5,122 nt of DNA from an uncultured Clostridium sp. (GTDB taxonomy: Bacteria > Bacillota > Clostridia > Clostridiales > Clostridiaceae): positions 1 to 5,122 of the forward strand of contig CAKVNP010000195.1 of assembly GCA_934777095.1 (NCBI GenBank), given 5' to 3'. A model generated the notes under the pieces. That model was given only the letters and a program-made list of their open reading frames with translations, did not search any database and was not told the origin of the DNA. Position numbers and translations under genes: made by a program. Each line of letters opens with the position of its first letter. Position 1 is the stretch's first letter. Shown here one piece after another: positions 1-5,122 of this stretch.

Positions 1-87
1 AGAAAATACATTAAAGAAGTATGCGACACAGTATATGAACTTACTAAACAAGGACTAAATGAAATAAATAATGACGAGTTTAATTAA
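1..87 (+). CDS. C-terminal end of an unidentified protein (partial, 5' end outside window)
   Basis: Frame 1 is open from the first base and ends at TAA (85-87), giving 28 residues that begin RKYIKEVCDTVYELTKQ and end NDEFN. The stretch is charged and looks like an amphipathic helix with a polar, acidic tail. It has A/T-ending codons like the rest of the window. No motif can be recognised in so short a piece, so no function is proposed. The gene converges on the PHP gene, and the repeat at 91-193 lies between them. The frame could in principle be a chance opening, but its composition and its clean end just before the intergenic repeat favour a real gene end. Confidence 0.6.
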   Translation, partial: RKYIKEVCDTVYELTKQGLNEINNDEFN

Positions 88-90
88 TTA

Positions 91-118
91 TGAATTATGA
101 ATGATGAATGATGAATTA
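91..118. repeat. Four tandem 7-bp repeats (TGAATTA/TGAATGA)
   Basis: The units at 91-97, 98-104, 105-111 and 112-118 read TGAATTA, TGAATGA, TGAATGA and TGAATTA. They differ only at the sixth base, and the order of variants is symmetrical. A further TGAATTA lies at 204-210, over the end of the PHP gene. The array forms the left edge of the larger palindromic element, and its last units supply the left arm of that element's outer inverted repeat. Confidence 0.75.
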
Positions 119-123
119 AGGAT

Positions 124-143
124 AAAACTCCAAAGGAGTTTTT
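124..143 (+). terminator. Hairpin, possible terminator of the upstream plus-strand gene
   Basis: AAAACTCC (124-131), a loop of AAA, and GGAGTTTT (135-142) form a perfect 8-bp stem whose 3' side runs into five Ts (139-143). It lies 36 bases after the stop codon of the upstream gene. Most of the U-run is part of the stem and the tract is short, so this is a modest intrinsic terminator at best. Read from the other strand the stem is also followed by TTTT, so it could also stop transcription coming from the PHP gene. Confidence 0.45.
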
Positions 144-156
144 AATGATATTTTAA

Positions 157-176
157 GGAACTCCCTAAGGAGTTCC
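157..176 (-). terminator. Second hairpin, possible terminator for the PHP gene
   Basis: GGAACTCC (157-164) and GGAGTTCC (169-176) form a perfect 8-bp stem around a CTAA loop. It lies 24 bases beyond the PHP stop codon in the minus direction. Read on the minus strand it is followed by TTAAAATATC, which is a poor U-tract, so termination is uncertain. It shares its core (AACTCC/GGAGTT) with the neighbouring hairpin, which suggests duplication of one stem within a repeat element rather than a dedicated terminator. Confidence 0.35.
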
Positions 177-200
177 AACATTAATTCATCATTAAAAAAT

Positions 201-1028
201 CTATGAATTAAGTACAGTTAATAGTTTTTTAACCCATTCTTCAGGAAGTGACATTGACCCAATAGATCCGTGTCCATAATCATCTTCCATTCCATGGCTG
301 TCTGATCCACATGAAGATATAAGATTATTATCTTTAGCAAAGTTTAAGAACTTTTCAGTATCAGCTTCAGTATTTAAAGCATATACGCCTTCTAATCCAT
401 CGAAACCAAGTTTAACAACATCTTGATATCTATTCTTTTTTAGAAGTACAGGGTGAGCTAAAACAACTATTGCATTATATTTTCTAAGTAATGCTATACC
501 ATCTTCTGTAGACATTTTATTAGCGGGTACAAATGCTTTGCAGTCATCTCCAATAAAGTTATTAAAGATGTATTCTTTATCATAAGGATAGCCAGCTTCA
601 ATGATAGTTTTTGCTATATGAGGTCTTGCTATAGTATCTTTACCATTCTTTAAGATATTTTCAACAGTAATATGAATATCATAATATTTAGCTAATCTAT
701 CTACTATTTCTTCAGCCCTTTTAATTCTTTTAAGTTTAATATCTTCTAAAAAGTCATGAAGTTCCTGAGATTTATATTCATCTCCTTTAAAGAAACCTAA
801 TACATGGACAGATTCTTTATTATGTACAGTTGAAAGCTCTATACCAGGAATAAAATTAACTCCAAGTTCCTCGCATTTTTCTTTTGCTTCTTCAATACCA
901 GATAAAGTATCATGGTCAGTTAAAGCTAAATATTTAACACCTTTTTCATGAGCTTTTTCAGCAACTAACGAAGGAGCATATTGTCCATCTGAAGCTGTTG
1001 AATGTGTATGTAAATCACAAATTACCAT
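201..1028 (-). CDS. PHP-domain phosphoesterase, YciV / RNase AM (3',5'-nucleotide phosphatase) family
   Basis: This 275-residue cytoplasmic protein carries the PHP metal-site motifs in order: DLHTHS (H7, H9), D14, LTDHD (D38-D40), GIELS (E64), H75, AHP (H192) and GSDSHG (D243, H245). These can bind a di- or trinuclear metal centre. The full motif set and the middle insert with ARPHIA (134-139) match the YciV/TrpH-like branch, about 290 residues in E. coli. Characterised members remove phosphate from 3',5'-bisphosphate nucleotides and trim RNA 5' ends; the exact substrate here is inferred. It is not a polymerase PHP domain or histidinol phosphatase, as it stands alone and has the YciV motif spacing. 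The ATG at 1028 is preceded by GAAAGGAG (1041-1048) at a rather long 12-base spacing, and an in-frame TAA at 1035-1037 rules out a longer start. It is divergent from the folate operon. Its stop codon and last residues (LNS) lie next to the intergenic repeat. Confidence 0.88.
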   Translation of the reverse strand: MVICDLHTHSTASDGQYAPSLVAEKAHEKGVKYLALTDHDTLSGIEEAKEKCEELGVNFIPGIELSTVHNKESVHVLGFFKGDEYKSQELHDFLEDIKLKRIKRAEEIVDRLAKYYDIHITVENILKNGKDTIARPHIAKTIIEAGYPYDKEYIFNNFIGDDCKAFVPANKMSTEDGIALLRKYNAIVVLAHPVLLKKNRYQDVVKLGFDGLEGVYALNTEADTEKFLNFAKDNNLISSCGSDSHGMEDDYGHGSIGSMSLPEEWVKKLLTVLNS

Positions 1029-1050
1029 AATTGTTTAAAACTCCTTTCAG

Positions 1051-1071
1051 TATATAGTTTTGCACTATATA
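1051..1071. promoter_or_regulatory. Perfect dyad in the divergent promoter region, possible operator
   Basis: TATATAGT (1051-1058) and ACTATATA (1064-1071) are exact inverted 8-mers separated by TTTGC. The spacer contains most of the proposed -35 of the pab operon. On the other side, the dyad lies just upstream of the PHP ribosome binding site (1041-1048), so in that transcript it could also form a hairpin. A 21-bp dyad of this size is typical of dimeric helix-turn-helix repressors such as the MarR or GntR types, but the regulator is unknown. Because the half-sites are AT-only except for one G/C, chance cannot be excluded. Confidence 0.4.
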
Positions 1072-1087
1072 AAAGCTATGTTATAAT
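1059..1087 (+). promoter_or_regulatory. Sigma-A-type extended -10 promoter for the pab-fol operon
   Basis: A perfect TATAAT (1082-1087) is preceded by TG one base upstream (1079-1080), giving the extended -10 TGTTATAAT. Seventeen bases further up is TTTGCA (1059-1064), a 4/6 match to TTGACA. The predicted start near 1094 leaves a leader of about 57 bases before pabA, too short for a tetrahydrofolate riboswitch. The -35 sits within the dyad at 1051-1071, so a protein bound there would block this promoter. Confidence 0.6.
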
Positions 1088-1108
1088 TTATACATTAATT
1101 ATTGTAGC
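1080..1108 (-). promoter_or_regulatory. Weak candidate promoter for the PHP gene, overlapping the pab promoter
   Basis: On the minus strand TATAAC (1085 down to 1080) matches the -10 consensus at 5/6. It lies 17 bases from GCTACA (1108 to 1103), only a 3/6 -35. If real, its -10 overlaps the pab -10 on the opposite strand, so polymerases would compete, and the transcript would start close to the dyad. The weak -35 and the AT-rich surroundings make this tentative. Confidence 0.25.
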
Positions 1109-1138
1109 ATAAATGAGAAGAATTTTCAGAAAAAACTT

Positions 1139-1144
1139 AGGAGG
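1139..1144 (+). promoter_or_regulatory. Strong ribosome binding site of pabA
   Basis: AGGAGG lies six bases before the ATG at 1151. It is the only full-consensus Shine-Dalgarno sequence among the operon starts. The later genes have shorter sites embedded in the preceding coding sequence, consistent with translation entering mainly at pabA. Confidence 0.8.
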
Positions 1145-1150
1145 AACCAG

Positions 1151-1741
1151 ATGCTGTTAATGATAGACAACTATGATTCTTTTGTATATAACTTGATGCG
1201 ATATTTTGCCGAATTAGACCAAGAAGTTATGATTGTAAGAAATGATAAAATTACCTTAGAGGAAATAGAGAAAATTAAGCCATCAGGAATAATTATATCA
1301 CCAGGACCAAAGTCTCCAAAGGATGCAGGTATAAGTCTTGAAATACTCGAAAAGTTTAAAGGGGAAATTCCCATACTAGGAATATGCCTAGGACATCAAT
1401 GTATTGGACATTACTTTGGCTCACAAGTAGTTAAGGGAGAAAAGCCTGTTCATGGAAAGATAAGCTATATAAAGCATAATGGCAGTGGTGTTTTTAAGGA
1501 GATAAAGAATCCATTAAGGGTAACAAGATATCATTCATTAGTAGTAGATAGTAAAATGCTAGGAGAAGATTTAGAAGTTACGGCAGAAACTGAAGATGGA
1601 GTGATTATGGGATTAAGGCATAAACAATATGAAATACATGGAGTACAATTCCATCCTGAAGCGGAAATGACAGAAGAGGGACATGCTTTATTAAATAATT
1701 TTATTAAAATAACAAAGGATATAAACAACAATGATAATTAA
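1151..1741 (+). CDS. pabA: Aminodeoxychorismate synthase, glutamine amidotransferase subunit (PabA)
   Basis: This is a class I glutaminase of 196 residues (E. coli PabA is 187). It hydrolyses glutamine and passes ammonia to PabB for conversion of chorismate to 4-amino-4-deoxychorismate, in the cytoplasm. Visible motifs are DNYDSFVYNL (6-15), SPGP (50-53), the nucleophile elbow GICLGHQ (77-83) with Cys79, HGK (101-103), YHSL (127-130) and GVQFHPE (164-170), which supplies His168 and Glu170 of the triad. The usual FHPES is FHPEA here, a small deviation outside the triad. The family cannot be separated from TrpG by sequence alone, and in some Firmicutes one subunit serves both enzymes. The pab/fol neighbours settle the main role, but dual use with TrpE is possible. 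It is the first gene of the operon, and its last 11 bases overlap pabB. Confidence 0.93.
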   Translation: MLLMIDNYDSFVYNLMRYFAELDQEVMIVRNDKITLEEIEKIKPSGIIISPGPKSPKDAGISLEILEKFKGEIPILGICLGHQCIGHYFGSQVVKGEKPVHGKISYIKHNGSGVFKEIKNPLRVTRYHSLVVDSKMLGEDLEVTAETEDGVIMGLRHKQYEIHGVQFHPEAEMTEEGHALLNNFIKITKDINNNDN

Positions 1742-3065
1742 GGAATTTAAAACTACACTAAATCCATTGGAAGTATATAATATATTTAAAAATGAAATAA
1801 ATACAATACTATTAGATAGTTCTAAGGAAGATAAAGATTTATCAAAATATTCATTTATAGGCATTAATCCGTTTCTAATATTTGAAAGTTATGGAGAAGA
1901 CACATATATAAATGGAGAAAAGATAGCGGGAAATCCATTTGAAATTTTAGAAGGATTATTAGTAAAGTATAAATATGAAGATAATAGAGAGGATATTCCT
2001 CTTAAGTCAGGAGCAATAGGATATATATCATATGATACAGGAAGAACTTTAGAAGTAATTCCTGATACATCAGCAGAAGATTTTTCAGTGCCAGATATGA
2101 GATTTGTTTTTTATAAAAATATTATAGCTTTTGATTTAATAAATAATAAAAACTATCTAACTTCTATAGGAGATGGTAAAGAGTTAATAGAAATAATTTG
2201 TAGAATAGAAAATGGTAAAAAACTTGCAGAAGAGTATATAGAAGAAAAGGATACAAAGTTTATTTCTAATTTTACTAAAGATGAATATAAAAAGGCTATT
2301 ACTAAATTAAAAGATTATATTACGGCAGGAGATGTCTACATAGCTAATATGACACAGAGATTCACTTGTGAATGCAGCCATGATCCATTTCAAGTATATA
2401 AGAATCTTAGAACAATAAATAAAGCTCCTTTTGCAGCGTATATGAACTTTGCAGACTTTAAGATTATCAGTTCATCACCTGAAAGATTTATTCAAGTGAA
2501 GGATAAAAAGGCACATACAAGGCCAATAAAGGGAACTAGGCCAAGATCACAAAATCCTGTGGAAGATGAAAAGAATAAGCAGGAACTTATTAATAGTGAA
2601 AAGGATAAGGCTGAACTTTTAATGGTAGTGGACCTTGAAAGAAATGATTTCAGTAAAGTATGTAAAAAGAATACTGTAAAGGTAACAGAGCTTTTTGCAT
2701 TAGAAGAATATGCAACTGTATTTCACCTTGTTTCCACAGTAGAAGGTGAGCTACAGGACGAAGTATCAGCGGTAAAATGCATGAAAGAATGTTTCCCAGG
2801 AGGTTCAATTACAGGAACACCTAAAATTAGGGCGATGGAAATAATTGAAGAATTGGAAGGATTAAAAAGAAATATTTATACAGGAGCCATGGGATATTTT
2901 GATTTTAATGGGAATAGTGATTTTAATATAGCTATCAGGACAATTGTTCAAAAAGATAATAAAGCCTATTTTGGAGTTGGCGGCGGAATAACTTGTGAAT
3001 CAGATGAAGAGGAAGAATATAATGAAACGCTGGATAAGGCAAAAGCATTAATGAAGGTATTATAA
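1731..3065 (+). CDS. pabB: Aminodeoxychorismate synthase, chorismate-binding subunit (PabB)
   Basis: This 444-residue protein (E. coli PabB is about 453) aminates chorismate at C4 using ammonia from PabA. The N-terminal part (about 1-160) is the Anth_synt_I_N-like region with LLDSS (27-31) and YSFIGINPF (40-48). The chorismate-binding domain follows (about 180-444) with SSSPERF (247-253), DLERND (301-306), FPGGSITGTPK (355-365), GAMGYF (385-390), AIRT (401-404) and the acidic metal-binding end around 423-432. PIKGT (265-269) is diagnostic: Lys267 matches the lysine that forms a covalent intermediate in PabB, where anthranilate synthase TrpE has alanine (PIAGT). The ATG at 1731 overlaps the pabA end by 11 bases and has AAAGGA (1714-1719) about 11 bases upstream inside pabA, so the two subunits are probably coupled in translation. 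It is intact, with no fusion to PabA or PabC. Confidence 0.95.
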   Translation: MIIKEFKTTLNPLEVYNIFKNEINTILLDSSKEDKDLSKYSFIGINPFLIFESYGEDTYINGEKIAGNPFEILEGLLVKYKYEDNREDIPLKSGAIGYISYDTGRTLEVIPDTSAEDFSVPDMRFVFYKNIIAFDLINNKNYLTSIGDGKELIEIICRIENGKKLAEEYIEEKDTKFISNFTKDEYKKAITKLKDYITAGDVYIANMTQRFTCECSHDPFQVYKNLRTINKAPFAAYMNFADFKIISSSPERFIQVKDKKAHTRPIKGTRPRSQNPVEDEKNKQELINSEKDKAELLMVVDLERNDFSKVCKKNTVKVTELFALEEYATVFHLVSTVEGELQDEVSAVKCMKECFPGGSITGTPKIRAMEIIEELEGLKRNIYTGAMGYFDFNGNSDFNIAIRTIVQKDNKAYFGVGGGITCESDEEEEYNETLDKAKALMKVL

Positions 3066-3812
3066 ATGAGAGAAATAATATATTTAAAAGAAAAAGCTAA
3101 AATTGATGGCGGAATATTTTTTGGAAAAGGTGTTTTTGAAACAATATTGATTAAGGATAAACCTATATTTTTAAATGAGCATATTAAAAGGCTTAATGAA
3201 GCAATAGAAAAACTTGCAATAGGTGAAGCTATTAATTCAAATAATGTAGAGCAGTTTATTAAAGAAAATAATATAAAGAATACCGTACTGAAAATATTAA
3301 TTACTGAAAAAAATATTATTTACACCACTAGAAAAAATAAATATACTAAGGAAGATTATAAAAATGGATTTAGACTGAAGTTTTCAGAAGTATTAAGAAA
3401 TCCAACATCGATGCTTACATATATAAAAAGCATAAATTATCTAGAAAACTTAATTGAGTATGAAAAAGCTCAAAATAAAGGGTATAATGAAGCTATATTT
3501 TTAAATATTGAAGGAAATGTAGCAGAAGGGTGTACGACTAATATATTTTTAGTTAAAAATAATAAATTAATTACGCCAAAAGTATCATCGGGAATATTGC
3601 CAGGTGTGGTAAGACAATGGGTGATAGACAATTACAGCTGTGAAGAGAAATATATTACAAAGGATGAACTTTTACACGCGGATGAAGTATTCTTGACGAA
3701 TTCAGTAGTAGGAATAATTAAAGTGTCAAGTATAGAAGAGATACAATTTAAAGACAATGTAACAGAAGACATAAGGAAAGTTTATAATAATATAGTACTT
3801 GGAGGTAAATAG
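3066..3812 (+). CDS. pabC: Aminodeoxychorismate lyase (PabC), PLP fold-type IV
   Basis: This 248-residue PLP enzyme cleaves 4-amino-4-deoxychorismate to p-aminobenzoate and pyruvate. Class IV aminotransferase-fold motifs are GVFETI (22-27), NEHIKRL (37-43), the cofactor-lysine segment [10 protein letters not shown] (120-129) with Lys121 as the Schiff-base residue, AEGCTTNIF (153-161) with Glu154 near the PLP ring nitrogen, GILPGVVR (176-183) and TNSVVGI (211-217). It is slightly shorter than E. coli PabC (269). The fold is shared with IlvE and D-amino-acid aminotransferase; the position directly after pabAB decides the call. The ATG directly follows the pabB stop codon with no gap, and GAAGG (3053-3057) within the pabB end serves as ribosome binding site. 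It is more lysine- and asparagine-rich than its neighbours, in keeping with the looser sequence constraint typical of PabC. Confidence 0.9.
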   Translation: MREIIYLKEKAKIDGGIFFGKGVFETILIKDKPIFLNEHIKRLNEAIEKLAIGEAINSNNVEQFIKENNIKNTVLKILITEKNIIYTTRKNKYTKEDYKNGFRLKFSEVLRNPTSMLTYIKSINYLENLIEYEKAQNKGYNEAIFLNIEGNVAEGCTTNIFLVKNNKLITPKVSSGILPGVVRQWVIDNYSCEEKYITKDELLHADEVFLTNSVVGIIKVSSIEEIQFKDNVTEDIRKVYNNIVLGGK

Positions 3813-3816
3813 AGGG

Positions 3817-4371
3817 ATGGATAAAGAAAAAATAATGGAAGGCGTAAGGCTTATCTTAGAAGGTATTGGGGAAGATGTAAATAGAGAAGGTTTATTAGAG
3901 ACTCCAGATAGAATAGCTAGAATGTATGAAGAAATTTTTTCAGGACTAGGAAAAGATGCAGAAGAAATATTATCAAAAACATTTGAAGTAGACAGCAATG
4001 ATATAGTCATCGAAAAGGATATTACATATTATTCTATGTGTGAGCATCATATTGTACCTTTCTTTGGAAGAGCTCACATAGCATATATTCCAAGAGGAAG
4101 AGTTGTTGGCTTATCAAAGCTTGCTAGAACAGTAGATTTATATGCGAGAAAGCCTCAATTACAGGAAAGATTATCTGCGGAAGTTGCAGATGCAATAATG
4201 AAATATTTAGATGCTGAAGGTGTAATGGTAGTTATTGAAGGTGAACATACCTGCATGACTATGAGAGGCGTTAAAAAGCCAGGAACAAAAACTACTACTA
4301 TTACCTGCAGAGGGGTATTTAAGGAAAATGCTGATCTTAGAAGAGAAGTAATGATGATGATTAAGGAATAG
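3817..4371 (+). CDS. folE: GTP cyclohydrolase I, type IA (FolE)
   Basis: This 184-residue enzyme makes 7,8-dihydroneopterin triphosphate and formate from GTP, the first committed pterin step, usually as a homodecamer. Zinc ligands are visible as Cys75 and His78 in MCEHH (74-78) and Cys146 in [11 protein letters not shown] (142-152), with His144 in the catalytic position. [11 protein letters not shown] (27-37), [11 protein letters not shown] (82-92), GLSKLAR (98-104) and QLQERL (114-119) are typical of the family. The length matches B. subtilis FolE (about 190). The frame is open upstream to a TTG at 3799, but that codon has no ribosome binding site. The ATG at 3817 has GGAGG (3801-3805) upstream at an 11-base spacing, leaves a four-base gap to pabC, and gives the N-terminus expected of the family. 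A complete zinc site means the zinc-dependent IA type, not the cysteine-poor FolE2 (IB) family. Confidence 0.95.
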   Translation: MDKEKIMEGVRLILEGIGEDVNREGLLETPDRIARMYEEIFSGLGKDAEEILSKTFEVDSNDIVIEKDITYYSMCEHHIVPFFGRAHIAYIPRGRVVGLSKLARTVDLYARKPQLQERLSAEVADAIMKYLDAEGVMVVIEGEHTCMTMRGVKKPGTKTTTITCRGVFKENADLRREVMMMIKE

Positions 4372-4380
4372 GTGTTTATA

Positions 4381-5122
<742 letters not shown>

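Larger units (their letters stand above)
107..193. repeat. Imperfect palindromic intergenic element (MITE/REP-like) with nested hairpins
   Basis: The outer arms 107-119 (AATGATGAATTAA) and 181-193 (TTAATTCATCATT) are perfect 13-bp complements. Inside are two perfect 8-bp hairpins, 124-142 and 157-176. The inner arms can also pair across the element (126-131 with 169-174, and 135-140 with 159-164), all centred near position 150, so one long hairpin and a two-hairpin fold under a common stem are both possible. No reading frame is visible inside. It sits between convergent genes. The symmetry is seen directly; the reading as a dispersed non-autonomous repeat is inference, since only one copy is in the window. 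Confidence 0.6.

Noticed and set aside
91..118. CRISPR-like array
   Set aside because: The units are 7 bp in direct tandem without spacers, and no cas genes are near.
1094..1150. Tetrahydrofolate riboswitch or other leader RNA upstream of pabA
   Set aside because: The leader is only about 57 bases from the predicted transcription start, has no paired stems with a pseudoknot layout, and has no terminator hairpin.
1094..1150. TRAP-type tryptophan regulation of pabA/trpG
   Set aside because: No series of GAG/TAG triplets spaced by 2-3 bases is present around the pabA ribosome binding site.
1171..1374. Minus-strand open frame of 67 codons inside pabA
   Set aside because: It lies wholly antisense to a well-conserved gene and has no recognisable motif. 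Another such frame lies at 1531-1731.
1731..3065. Anthranilate synthase TrpE instead of PabB
   Set aside because: The motif is PIKGT with Lys267 rather than PIAGT, and the neighbours are pabC, folE and folP, not trp genes.
3066..3812. Branched-chain or D-amino-acid aminotransferase instead of PabC
   Set aside because: The fold is shared, but the short length, the direct junction with pabB and the folate operon context favour PabC.
3799..3816. Upstream TTG start for folE
   Set aside because: It has no ribosome binding site in front, overlaps the pabC end, and would include the GGAGG that serves the ATG at 3817.
3726..4010. Minus-strand open frame of 94 codons across the pabC/folE junction
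   Set aside because: It is antisense to the end of pabC and the conserved start of folE, serine-rich and low in complexity, as expected of a reverse-complement shadow.

Overview
The window is strongly AT-rich (GC about one third, judged by eye). Its ribosome binding sites are strong AGGAGG/AAGGA types, its codons are A/T-ending, and its genes are tightly packed on one strand. This fits a low-GC Firmicute, most likely a Clostridium sensu stricto or close relative; the genus is inferred from composition and protein style, not from a marker gene.

Layout. Positions 1-87 are the last 28 codons of an unidentified plus-strand gene. Positions 88-200 lie between two convergent genes and hold a compact palindromic repeat: four tandem 7-mers followed by two perfect hairpins nested inside an outer inverted repeat. 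Positions 201-1028 (minus) encode a PHP-domain phosphoesterase of the YciV / RNase AM type. Positions 1029-1150 are a divergent promoter region with a perfect 8-bp dyad and a good extended -10 promoter for the plus-strand genes. From 1151 to the window end runs one operon: pabA, pabB, pabC, folE, an HD-domain hydrolase gene, and the 5' part of folP, which is cut by the window edge.

How the genes work together. PabA and PabB turn chorismate and glutamine into 4-amino-4-deoxychorismate, and PabC releases p-aminobenzoate (pABA). FolE opens the pterin branch by making 7,8-dihydroneopterin triphosphate from GTP. FolP joins pABA to the activated pterin to give dihydropteroate. Both precursor branches and the joining enzyme therefore share one transcript, with overlaps or near-zero gaps that suggest translational coupling. 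The one operon member without a textbook folate role is the HD hydrolase between folE and folP. Its position makes it a candidate for the poorly assigned removal of phosphates from dihydroneopterin triphosphate, and this is the most interesting lead in an otherwise ordinary biosynthetic region.
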